A stretch of 5,735 bases of DNA, from contig JAFXLR010000124.1 of assembly GCA_017531065.1 (NCBI GenBank), positions 1-5,735 on the forward strand, read 5' to 3'. The translations under genes and the position numbers were made by a program. The first letter of the stretch is position 1, and each line of letters starts with the position of its first letter. The notes below the pieces were generated by a model. That model ran no database searches. It worked only from the letters and a program-made list of their open reading frames with translations, and was not told the DNA's origin. The stretch is from Bacilli bacterium. GTDB lineage: Bacteria; Bacillota_I; Bacilli_A; RFN20; CAG-826. Shown one piece after another: positions 1-5,488 of this stretch.

Positions 1-708
1 ATCGAAAGAACCAAAGTGGAAGGGGAAGCCAAAGCCCTCAAATCAAAGGAAGCCGCTTTAGCTAAACGCGAAGAGAATTTCCTTAGCGACGTCGAAGCCA
101 AAAAGAACGCGATGCTTGGCGATTACGAAGAGAAGATGGATGAACTCCTTAAGAGCGTTCAACACTCTGACGTCAAACTCCACGAAGTCATCAAAGCCAA
201 AAAGAAGCTCGAGGACCTCCAAGAAGAAGTCAAAAAAGAGACATTCGATGGCCCTCTTTCCGTTGGGGATTATGTGGCCATCCCATCCTTATTCGTCCAA
301 GGTCGTCTCAAAGAACTAAACGGCAATAAAATCACCATCGTCACGAGAGAAGGACTCACTTTGCACGCAAAGAAAGACCAGGCTGTCCGAGTGGAAGAAC
401 CTAAGATTGAGAAGAAAGAGACCTCTGCTCTTAGAATCGATGACATCACGAATAGAGCCAGCGTCCCTCTTGAACTCAATATCATCGGCCAGCATATCGA
501 TGAGGCCAAACTCTCTTTAGAAAAGTACATCGATGAATGTCTCATCCGTCACTACAAGAGAGTCAGAATCATCCATGGCTGGGGAAGCGGCGCTCTCCGT
601 AACCTCACTAGAACATATTGCGAAACCCATAAGAACATCGTTGCCTCTTATGAAGGGGCGAGTGGTGAAGAAGGAGGGGGCGGAGCGACCATCGTCCACC
701 TTAAATAA
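1..708 (+). CDS. mutS2: Endonuclease MutS2, C-terminal part (5' truncated by window edge)
   Basis: The reading frame is open from base 1, so about the last 235 residues of a roughly 780-residue protein are present. The GTG at 16 is an internal Val codon, not a start. Domain order seen: a charged Glu/Lys/Ala-rich coiled coil (nt 1-240); a small KOW/SH3-like beta domain starting at GPLSVGDYV (about nt 250-405); and a C-terminal Smr domain (about nt 460-705) with the HGWGSGALR loop (nt 574-600) and a glycine-rich end GGGGATIVHLK. The ATPase and clamp regions lie upstream of the window. MutS2 family proteins bind branched DNA or collided ribosomes, and the Smr domain is the nuclease module. Odd point: the usual LDxRG/LDxHG motif reads LNIIG (nt 475-489), so the conserved Asp and Arg/His are absent. 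uvrC starts 5 nt after the TAA. The identification is firm; retained nuclease activity is uncertain. Confidence 0.95.
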   Translation: MERTKVEGEAKALKSKEAALAKREENFLSDVEAKKNAMLGDYEEKMDELLKSVQHSDVKLHEVIKAKKKLEDLQEEVKKETFDGPLSVGDYVAIPSLFVQGRLKELNGNKITIVTREGLTLHAKKDQAVRVEEPKIEKKETSALRIDDITNRASVPLELNIIGQHIDEAKLSLEKYIDECLIRHYKRVRIIHGWGSGALRNLTRTYCETHKNIVASYEGASGEEGGGGATIVHLK

Positions 709-713
709 AGCGG

Positions 714-2480
714 ATGGAACTTAGCAAAAAGCTCAAAACCCAAATCTCGCTTCTTCCGACCAAACCTGGCGTTTACCTCATGAAAGACGCTAGCGACAAG
801 ATCATCTACGTCGGTAAGGCAAAGAACCTCAAGAACAGGGTATCCCAATATTTCCTTCGCCCACAAAGCGGCAAGGTTTTCGCCATGGTCACCCACGTCG
901 ACCATTTCGACTTCATCATCGTCCACAGTGAGAAAGAGGCCTTTATCCTCGAGATGAACCTCATCCAAACGCATTACCCTCGGTACAACATCATGTTGAT
1001 GGACGATTCGCATTACCCTTATATCGCTTTAAGAAGGAAAGACGCCTTCCTCAAAATCGCAAGACGCGCCGATGACAAAAAGTACTATTATTTCGGCCCT
1101 TTCCCGAATTCGAGCGACGCTTATAAGACCATCGACCTCATCAATTCCCTCTATCCGACGAGGAAATGCAAGACCTTAGGGAAGAAGATCTGCCTTTATT
1201 ACCATCTTGGCCAGTGCCTTGGCCCATGTGAGAAAGACATACCAGAGGAGACCTACAAAGGCCTCTATGAAAGCATCAAGTCCCTTCTTGAAGGAAATAT
1301 CGAACCAATCAAGAAAGAACTCAAAGAGAAGATGCTCAAAGCCTCAGAAGAGCTTCGTTTTGAGGATGCCGCCTTCTACAAAAGCAGCATCGATTCTTTA
1401 GAAAGGACCGTCGCGAAGCAATCCGTCGAAGCCTCGACCGACAAAACGAACCGCGATGTTTTCGCCTATGCCACAAGGGATTCCTATCTTGGCCTTTCGA
1501 TCCTCACAATCAGGGGAGGGAGACTACTTGGCAAAAAGAACATCGTCGTCCAGTCTTTCGGCGAGCCTCATGAACAGGCTACCGAACTCATCGAAGGCTA
1601 TTACCAGAATAATGATCTTCCAAGCGAAATCGTCTGTAATATCAGCGGTTTTGCCGAGGATTTCCTTCCTATTTATCCCGATACGAAGATCGTCTCTCCC
1701 AAGGAGGGGAGGCTTTATGAACTTCTCGATATGGCCTCGCTTAACGCAAGACAAGGGCTCGACGCTCACTTCATGTCGGCCAGATTAGAGGATGATAATG
1801 AGGCCCTTTTAGAAGAGCTTGGCGACATCCTTCATATCAAAACCCCATTCCGCATCGAGCTTTTCGACAATTCCCATCTCCAAGGCTCTTCTCCAGTAGG
1901 GGCGATGGTTTGCTATATCAATGGCGAGCCTGCCAAAGGGATGTACCGCAAATTCCACCTCGACGAAGAGAACGCTGGGGACGATTACCATTCGATGGTC
2001 GAAGTCGTCACAAGAAGATACAAAAGGCTCAAAGAAGAGAACCTTTCCTATCCTGACCTTATTCTTACCGATGGCGGTTTAACCCAGGTCCACGCTACAT
2101 TAGAAGCCTTGAATTCAATTGAGGTGGATATTCCGGTCTATGGCTTATACAAGAACGACAAACACCAAACAGAAGGCATCATCGACAAAGATGGGAACAC
2201 CTATCCTTTAAGCGCGACCTCTCCTCTTTTCTTCCTTCTTATGAGGATGCAGGATGAAGTCCATAGGTTCGCCATCTCCTTCCACAAGAAGGAAAGAAGC
2301 AAGAAGATGAAGCAAAGCGTCTTCGACGACGTCAAAGGATTAGGGGAGAAGAGGAAAGAGATTTTGCGAAAGAATTACCCAACAATTGATTCCCTCAAAA
2401 ATGCCTCATTATCGGAGCTTGAGCAGCTTTTGCCTCACGAAGTGGCCATAAGCCTCCTCGAAAAACTCAAAACTCTATAA
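714..2480 (+). CDS. uvrC: UvrABC excinuclease subunit C
   Basis: 588 residues, normal family length. UvrC makes the two incisions flanking a bulky DNA lesion after UvrA/UvrB damage recognition (cytoplasmic nucleotide excision repair). Seen in order: N-terminal GIY-YIG nuclease (GVY at 19-21, IYVGKAKNLKNR at 31-42); four-cysteine iron-sulfur-type motif (C152, C160, C168, C172); UVR domain for UvrB contact (about 196-231, ELRFEDAAFYK); RNase H-like C-terminal nuclease with the expected D385 (FDNSH), D453 (LILTDGG) and H517 (DEVHRFAI); then a helix-hairpin-helix region (VKGLGEKRKEIL, 540-551). The second hairpin (about 566-586) is degenerate and lacks the usual PGIG. The ATG at 714 gives the usual family N-terminus. 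No good Shine-Dalgarno lies at normal spacing; an AAGGAGGGGG stretch at 671-680 is over 30 nt upstream and also encodes MutS2. Translational coupling to mutS2 (5 nt gap) is likely. There is no terminator before the downstream tRNA. Confidence 0.98.
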   Translation: MELSKKLKTQISLLPTKPGVYLMKDASDKIIYVGKAKNLKNRVSQYFLRPQSGKVFAMVTHVDHFDFIIVHSEKEAFILEMNLIQTHYPRYNIMLMDDSHYPYIALRRKDAFLKIARRADDKKYYYFGPFPNSSDAYKTIDLINSLYPTRKCKTLGKKICLYYHLGQCLGPCEKDIPEETYKGLYESIKSLLEGNIEPIKKELKEKMLKASEELRFEDAAFYKSSIDSLERTVAKQSVEASTDKTNRDVFAYATRDSYLGLSILTIRGGRLLGKKNIVVQSFGEPHEQATELIEGYYQNNDLPSEIVCNISGFAEDFLPIYPDTKIVSPKEGRLYELLDMASLNARQGLDAHFMSARLEDDNEALLEELGDILHIKTPFRIELFDNSHLQGSSPVGAMVCYINGEPAKGMYRKFHLDEENAGDDYHSMVEVVTRRYKRLKEENLSYPDLILTDGGLTQVHATLEALNSIEVDIPVYGLYKNDKHQTEGIIDKDGNTYPLSATSPLFFLLMRMQDEVHRFAISFHKKERSKKMKQSVFDDVKGLGEKRKEILRKNYPTIDSLKNASLSELEQLLPHEVAISLLEKLKTL

Positions 2481-2485
2481 AAAGG

Positions 2486-2516
2486 TTGCCCAAAATCACC
2501 TTTGGTGTATTATAAT
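2486..2516 (+). promoter_or_regulatory. Promoter of the tRNA-Arg gene
   Basis: A perfect -10 TATAAT (2511-2516) is preceded by a -35-like TTGCCC (2486-2491). The spacer is 19 bp, somewhat long. A start near 2523 would leave a leader of only about 4 nt before the tRNA 5' end at 2527. The -35 begins 6 nt after the uvrC stop. The overlapping alternative -10 TATTAT (2508-2513) would give a 16 bp spacer. Confidence 0.8.
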
Positions 2517-2526
2517 GTCTCGGCAC

Positions 2527-2603
2527 GCGCTCGTAGCTCAGTTGGATAGAGCAACAGCCTTCTAAGCTGTGGGTCAGGCGTTCGAGTCGCCTCGAGCGCG
2601 CCA
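2527..2603 (+). tRNA. tRNA-Arg (anticodon UCU)
   Basis: A 77-nt cloverleaf can be built by hand. The acceptor stem GCGCTCG (2527-2533) pairs fully with CGAGCGC (2593-2599). The D arm is GCTC / GAGC around AGTTGGATA. The anticodon stem ACAGC / GCTGT encloses the loop CTTCTAA, placing anticodon TCT at 2561-2563. The variable loop is GGGTC, and the T arm AGGCG / CGCCT encloses TTCGAGT. Discriminator base is G2600 and CCA is encoded (2601-2603). UCU reads AGA and, by wobble, AGG, both common Arg codons in the neighbouring genes. It has its own promoter and terminator, though read-through from uvrC is also possible. Confidence 0.98.
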
Positions 2604-2615
2604 AACCAAACCCTG

Positions 2616-2648
2616 ACTGTTGATAATCGCATCAACAGTTTTTTGTTT
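2616..2648 (+). terminator. Intrinsic terminator of the tRNA-Arg unit
   Basis: A 9-bp perfect inverted repeat, ACTGTTGAT (2616-2624) and ATCAACAGT (2631-2639), encloses a 6-nt loop AATCGC. It is followed by T6-G-T3 (2639-2648). The position, 12 nt after the tRNA CCA end, suits a tRNA transcript terminator that may also end uvrC read-through RNA. Confidence 0.9.
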
Positions 2649-2649
2649 C

Positions 2650-2676
2650 TTGCGCATCAGCGTTTATTGATATCAT
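2650..2676 (+). promoter_or_regulatory. Candidate promoter of the flavodoxin-like gene
   Basis: A -10-like TATCAT (2671-2676) lies 6 nt before the ATG at 2683, with a -35-like TTGCGC (2650-2655) at a short 15-bp spacing. The gene follows a terminator, so a promoter must lie in this 34-nt gap. If this -10 is used, transcription would start at or next to the A of the start codon. The hexamers are imperfect, hence moderate confidence. Confidence 0.45.
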
Positions 2677-2682
2677 AAGAAT

Positions 2683-3132
2683 ATGAAAAGGCTCTTCATA
2701 TATTATTCCCGCACCGGGAACGGTGATTTAGTCGCTAGCATCCTCAAAGAAAAAGGCTTCGAGATCGAGAAGGTCGAAACCATCAAGAACCCGATACCTA
2801 AATCCTTTTTCTTTTCAATGATCGTAGGGGGCTTCAAAGCCACAGTCGGCATGAGCCCAAAAATCAAAGAGCTCGCGGTCAACCCAGAACTCTATGATGA
2901 GATTTATATCGGTTCGCCAATCTGGAATGCGCGTTTTGCCACCCCAACGAATAGCCTTCTTAAGGAACTTAAGCTCGAAGGAAAGAAAGTCACCTTTGTC
3001 CTATATAGTGGTTCAGGCACCTCAAAAGGAGCGAGCAAAAAAATCTCCAAGCTCTATCCTGAGGCGAGGATCATTAACTTAAAAGAGCCTCTCAAATACA
3101 AAGAAGAGGCTGCGAATAAGTTGTCGTTCTAG
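2683..3132 (+). CDS. Flavodoxin-like FMN-binding protein
   Basis: 149 residues, typical of a short-chain flavodoxin-fold protein, probably cytosolic, with no signal or membrane segment. The N-terminal beta strand KRLFIYYS leads into a phosphate-binding loop SRTGNG (9-14), close to the S/T-x-T-G-N-T signature though the last Thr is Gly. A second FMN-contact segment is IYIGSPIWNARFATP (75-89), comparable to GSPVWWGTPP in flavodoxin-domain oxidoreductases. A third is VLYSGSGTSKGASKKI (107-121). Such proteins carry electrons or reduce quinones with FMN; the substrate cannot be told from sequence. It sits alone between two terminators. The adjacent convergent TetR regulator might control it, but no shared site was found. 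No Shine-Dalgarno precedes the ATG, which is nevertheless the natural start because the beta-1 strand begins at residue 2. Confidence 0.85.
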   Translation: MKRLFIYYSRTGNGDLVASILKEKGFEIEKVETIKNPIPKSFFFSMIVGGFKATVGMSPKIKELAVNPELYDEIYIGSPIWNARFATPTNSLLKELKLEGKKVTFVLYSGSGTSKGASKKISKLYPEARIINLKEPLKYKEEAANKLSF

Positions 3133-3138
3133 TAAAAG

Positions 3139-3168
3139 AAAAACACCCGATGTACCGGGTGTTTTTTT
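3139..3168. terminator. Bidirectional intrinsic terminator between flavodoxin-like gene and tetR
   Basis: An 11-bp perfect inverted repeat pairs 3139-3149 (AAAAACACCCG) with 3156-3166 (CGGGTGTTTTT) around a 6-nt loop (3150-3155). The + strand ends in T7 (3162-3168). The - strand continues as T5-C-T4 (complement of 3134-3143). It lies between the stop codons of two convergent genes (3132 and 3170) and can serve both. Confidence 0.95.
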
Positions 3169-3169
3169 G

Positions 3170-3817
3170 TTATTTCTTGATTTCTCCTTTGAGGATGGCG
3201 TCGAGGTATTGGTAGAGGGTCTCGATCGCGTTGGTAACGGTTTTGATTCCTTCCTCGTTATTGGATTTAAGGATCTCGGCGTATTCTTCGAAGATGCCAC
3301 GGAGGACGACGATGAACATCTTGAGATTGTCTTCGTTATAGCCTCTAGCGAGTTTGATCGAGCCGTCTTCAAGGCCTTTCTTCATCGCGACTTTCGCTGG
3401 TTGGAAGACAAAGTCGATGGCCTCGTTGATGAATCTCTTGTCATCGGTGATGCCGGCAGCAGTCACGGCGACAGAGATTTCTCTCATCGCGTAGATGTGG
3501 ACGTAGTAGCCAGGGACGAAACCAAGGACATGCCTTGTGATTGAGAGGATTTGCTCGCGGCCACTAAGTGATTTGTATTCCTCGGTGTCGCAGTATTTGG
3601 CGAATTCTTTTAAGGCGCTGTCGACATATCTTTGGTGGACGGCGAGAAGAAGGTTCTCTCTGGTCTTGAAATAATTGACGATCGAACGAGTGGAGACGCC
3701 CGCTTCGGCCGCGATCATCTGAAGCGTGGTATTCATGACGTTGTTCTTCATGAAAAGCCTGATGGTGGCGTTGTAGACTTTCTCGATGTTGTCTAACCTC
3801 ATTTTCTCAGTTCTCAT
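3170..3817 (-). CDS. TetR/AcrR-family transcriptional regulator
   Basis: 215 residues from the ATG at 3817, the usual TetR length. The N-terminal helix-turn-helix is clear: IEKVYNATIRLFMKNNVMNTT leads into LQMIAAEAGVSTRSIVNYFKTRENLLLAV (about residues 31-59), with the family signature AGVSxxxIxxYFxxxExLL. The rest is a helical ligand-binding/dimerisation domain with no assignable ligand. Start choice: AGGAGG (3833-3828) lies 10 nt from the ATG at 3817 and 4 nt from an in-frame TTG at 3823. ATG is preferred, but a TTG start adding two residues cannot be excluded. This is the only gene here with a strong canonical Shine-Dalgarno. TetR proteins commonly repress themselves and a divergent neighbour, here the HAD phosphatase gene. 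No efflux pump, the commonest target, is in view. Confidence 0.92.
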   Translation of the reverse strand: MRTEKMRLDNIEKVYNATIRLFMKNNVMNTTLQMIAAEAGVSTRSIVNYFKTRENLLLAVHQRYVDSALKEFAKYCDTEEYKSLSGREQILSITRHVLGFVPGYYVHIYAMREISVAVTAAGITDDKRFINEAIDFVFQPAKVAMKKGLEDGSIKLARGYNEDNLKMFIVVLRGIFEEYAEILKSNNEEGIKTVTNAIETLYQYLDAILKGEIKK

Positions 3818-3827
3818 ACGCAAAAAA

Positions 3828-3833
3828 CCTCCT
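3828..3833 (-). promoter_or_regulatory. Shine-Dalgarno of tetR
   Basis: AGGAGG on the minus strand, a perfect anti-16S match, 10 nt upstream of the ATG at 3817 and 4 nt upstream of the alternative TTG at 3823. It shows that the organism's ribosomes use Shine-Dalgarno pairing, which makes its absence at neighbouring starts informative. Confidence 0.9.
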
Positions 3834-3872
3834 AAGTCGTTTGTATTTTAATTCGCAATATGTGCAAATGCC

Positions 3873-3887
3873 TGAAATATGCTTTCA
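3873..3887. promoter_or_regulatory. Candidate operator: TGAAA-N5-TTTCA palindrome
   Basis: A perfect 5-bp inverted repeat (TGAAA 3873-3877, TTTCA 3883-3887) around TATGC, 15 bp in all, within the TetR-operator size range. It lies just downstream of the predicted tetR transcription start (about 3892), where repressor binding would block transcription. Short palindromes arise by chance in AT-rich DNA, so the role as TetR binding site is inference. Confidence 0.3.
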
Positions 3888-3898
3888 AAAGTAACTTC

Positions 3899-3927
3899 AT
3901 TATAGCGCCTTTTGCTCACTTTGTTGG
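3899..3927 (-). promoter_or_regulatory. Candidate promoter of tetR
   Basis: The minus strand has a perfect -10 TATAAT (3904-3899). Seventeen bp further upstream lies a poor -35, CCAACA (3927-3922). A start near 3892 would give an untranslated leader of about 75 nt containing the AGGAGG. The alternative pair TTGCAC (3867-3862) / TACAAA (3845-3840) would start transcription inside the Shine-Dalgarno and is less likely. Confidence 0.55.
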
Positions 3928-3953
3928 ATTTTTTTGGAAAATATGACAATAAT
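3924..3953 (+). promoter_or_regulatory. Candidate promoter of the HAD phosphatase gene
   Basis: A -35-like TTGGAT (3924-3929), an 18-bp spacer and a -10-like AATAAT (3948-3953) lie 6 nt before the ATG at 3960. Transcription would start at or beside the start codon. The -35 overlaps the weak -35 of the divergent tetR promoter, so the two could compete. TATGAC (3942-3947) is a weaker alternative -10. Confidence 0.4.
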
Positions 3954-3959
3954 TAGCCC

Positions 3960-4595
3960 ATGAAAAAAGCGTTAGTCTTCGACATCGATGGAACCCTCTG
4001 GGATTCGACTGGCCCAGTCGCCGAAGCCTGGGACATCGTCGGCATGAAAAGCAAGTATCATTTCCATGTGGCCAAAGAGCAGATCAAGCCATGCATGGGC
4101 CTTCCGATGAGCGAATTCCCAAAAAGGCTTTTCCCTCCGATGCCTGAGGAAGAGGCAAGCGCCCTCCTTAAGGAATCCCTTCTCTTTGAGAACAATTATC
4201 TTTATACCCATCCTGGAATGCTTTTTGAGGGAGTGGAAGAAACCCTCAAAGCGTTATCCAAAGAATATGATCTCCTTGTCCTAAGCAACTGCCAGGTCGG
4301 TTACATCGAAGCTTTCTTGGCTGGAAGCAAACTCGGACATCTTTTCAAAGACCACATCTGTTGGGGCGAGAACCTCCTTAGCAAAAGCGAGAACCTCCGT
4401 CTTTTGGTCAAAAGAGGCGGCTACGAAAACGCGATGTATGTGGGGGATACCCTCTATGACGAGGAAGAGACCCACAAAGCCGGATATAGGTTCGCTTTCG
4501 CATCCTATGGTTTCGGCAGCTGCTCAAAACCAGATTACACATTAAAAAAATTTAGCGACCTGATTGAGGCCGCTAAAGATGCTTTTAACGAATAG
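3960..4595 (+). CDS. HAD-superfamily hydrolase, phosphoglycolate-phosphatase-like
   Basis: 211 residues, normal for a HAD subfamily IA phosphatase with a helical C1 cap. Motif I is VFDIDGTLWDS with nucleophile D8 and acid/base D10. The cap occupies about residues 17-85. Motif II is LLVLSNCQ (S109). The probable motif III lysine is K142 (LLSKSENLR). Motif IV is YVGDTLYDEEE (D163, D167), the Mg2+ ligands. A C-terminal AGYRFAFASYGFG segment is typical of Gph-like enzymes. The family hydrolyses phosphate from small metabolites; the substrate (phosphoglycolate, sugar phosphate, nucleotide) cannot be assigned. There is no Shine-Dalgarno before the ATG; motif I directly after the start supports it. 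The last 11 bp overlap the end of the convergent lipoprotein gene, and codons near the 3' end also encode that gene's terminator on the other strand. Confidence 0.9.
   Translation: MKKALVFDIDGTLWDSTGPVAEAWDIVGMKSKYHFHVAKEQIKPCMGLPMSEFPKRLFPPMPEEEASALLKESLLFENNYLYTHPGMLFEGVEETLKALSKEYDLLVLSNCQVGYIEAFLAGSKLGHLFKDHICWGENLLSKSENLRLLVKRGGYENAMYVGDTLYDEEETHKAGYRFAFASYGFGSCSKPDYTLKKFSDLIEAAKDAFNE
4544..4577 (-). terminator. Intrinsic terminator of the lipoprotein gene, embedded in the HAD coding sequence
   Basis: Read on the minus strand, TTTAGCG (4577-4571) pairs perfectly with CGCTAAA (4557-4551). The inner CCT (4569-4567... complement side) pairs with AGG, and a G-U wobble lies between the two blocks, giving an 11-bp stem around the pentaloop CAATC. 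A run of seven Ts on that strand (4550-4544) follows directly. The hairpin begins 7 nt past the lipoprotein gene TAA (4585-4587). On the plus strand the stem is not followed by a T-run, so it should act in one direction only. Confidence 0.88.
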
Positions 4596-5409
4596 CTTTT
4601 GTCGCTTCGCCTTCGTTTTGAAGGGTGAATAATGCAGGCTCTGGCGTGTCTTTCGCAATGCTTTCGACATCCCATTTTGCCTCGCTCTCGTTGGTTTTTT
4701 TGCCTTTTTTGTGTTTATAAGACTGAAGGATATAGTTCTCGAATTTGAAGGAGAGCTCTTCGGTGGCAAGGCTATCGTTGAGGAAGGAGATGGTGCCGGT
4801 CAAAGCGCCGGCAGAAGGCTCATCATAGGCTTCGCTCACGATGGCATCGGCTTTTCCTTTTCCTTCAATGAGGGAATGGACCCTGTGTGCGCTATCATGA
4901 ATCTCGTCATCCATGATGGTTAGGCAATCAGAGGCTTTGTCGATCCAGTCTCTTTTGCTTTGGAAGACGTATTCTCTTCTAATGTTCGTTTTGAATTCGG
5001 TGCCTCTTTCGTAGATATTGACGACCGAACCTGTGCTTCTCGCCTCTACGAAAACCCAGCTCTCGTAGCCGTAGAGCTTGGCTTGCTCATCCTCGCCGAT
5101 GATGACAAGGTGGGCGTAAGGGAATATCTCTTTCTCAAGGTTTGCCGCGTAGCGGGTGTCGATATAGAGGTTGATCTTGCTATTCCTGACCGTGTTCTCA
5201 TGGAAAACGAACTCGTCGACTTTCGATTCGAGGACCAGGGTCTTTGGGGCCTCGTGGTCAGCGAGATTGACGATCTGATTGTAGTTTTTGAGTTTCTTTA
5301 GGGCCAACTCACGGTCGATTCCTGCTTTGACAGGGGAAGCGTTGTTCCCATTCGCGCAGCTCCCGAGAGTGACAAAAAAGAAAAGAGGTAGCAAGATACG
5401 TTTTCTCAT
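4585..5409 (-). CDS. Putative lipoprotein of unknown function
   Basis: 274 residues. The N-terminus MRKRILLPLFFFVTLGSC is a typical lipoprotein signal: basic residues 2-4, hydrophobic core 5-15, lipobox L-G-S-C with the lipidated Cys at 18. The mature protein should be anchored to the outer face of the cell membrane. After a polar linker (ANGNNASPV) come alternating beta-strand-like stretches (for example SKINLYIDTRY 77-87, AHLVIIGE 99-106, ESWVFVEA 116-123, GSVVNIYERG 127-136), a helical middle (about 152-195) and a Lys-rich segment YKHKKGKK (231-238). I recognise no family; the beta-rich pattern could fit a LolA/LppX-type half-barrel, but that is only a suggestion. A good promoter lies 9 nt upstream and no Shine-Dalgarno is visible. 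It is transcribed divergently from the gene at 5489 and its 3' end overlaps the HAD gene. Confidence 0.85.
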   Translation of the reverse strand: MRKRILLPLFFFVTLGSCANGNNASPVKAGIDRELALKKLKNYNQIVNLADHEAPKTLVLESKVDEFVFHENTVRNSKINLYIDTRYAANLEKEIFPYAHLVIIGEDEQAKLYGYESWVFVEARSTGSVVNIYERGTEFKTNIRREYVFQSKRDWIDKASDCLTIMDDEIHDSAHRVHSLIEGKGKADAIVSEAYDEPSAGALTGTISFLNDSLATEELSFKFENYILQSYKHKKGKKTNESEAKWDVESIAKDTPEPALFTLQNEGEATKAIR

Positions 5410-5418
5410 ACTTCGACA

Positions 5419-5446
5419 ATTTTAATGTTTTATTCCAAAAAGGCAA
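5419..5446 (-). promoter_or_regulatory. Promoter of the lipoprotein gene
   Basis: On the minus strand, -35 TTGCCT (5446-5441), a 16-bp spacer and -10 TAAAAT (5424-5419). Only 9 nt separate the -10 from the ATG at 5409, so the predicted transcript would have a leader of about 0-4 nt. The -35 closely resembles the TTGCCC of the tRNA promoter. Confidence 0.65.
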
Positions 5447-5475
5447 TCTTTATGGAGATACGCGCACTTTCTCGC

Positions 5476-5481
5476 TAAAAT
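5476..5481 (+). promoter_or_regulatory. Candidate -10 element of the gene at 5489
   Basis: TAAAAT lies 7 nt before the ATG at 5489, at a distance that would place the transcription start on or next to the start codon. No convincing -35 is seen 15-19 bp upstream, and no Shine-Dalgarno is present. Confidence 0.4.
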
Positions 5482-5488
5482 ATTAGCC

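Noticed and set aside
648..1013. Open frame of 121 codons on the - strand across the mutS2/uvrC junction
   Set aside because: A shadow of two well-identified genes on the + strand, with no motif or start signal of its own.
2495..2509. CACC-TTT-GGTG inverted repeat as a possible uvrC terminator
   Set aside because: The stem has only about 4 bp and no T-run follows; it lies in the spacer of the tRNA promoter.
2581..2603. tRNA 3' end as an integration (attachment) site
   Set aside because: No repeat of the tRNA 3' sequence, integrase or mobile gene is present in the window.
3167..3544. Open frame of 125 codons on the + strand opposite tetR
   Set aside because: It is an antisense shadow of the clear TetR coding sequence, starts inside the terminator T-run, and has acidic low-complexity composition (many D/E/V) typical of reverse-complement frames.
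3824..3898. Possible riboswitch or structured leader in the roughly 75-nt tetR untranslated region
   Set aside because: The only pairing seen is the 5-bp TGAAA/TTTCA repeat; no known riboswitch core or terminator/antiterminator is visible.
4610..4624. CCTTC-gtttt-GAAGG hairpin as a + strand terminator for the HAD gene
   Set aside because: The stem is 5 bp and is followed by GTGAATAATG rather than a T-run, and it lies in lipoprotein coding sequence.
4960..5301. Open frame of 113 codons on the + strand opposite the lipoprotein gene
   Set aside because: It lies fully inside a gene with a proper signal peptide, promoter and terminator on the other strand; it has no ribosome site or recognisable domain.
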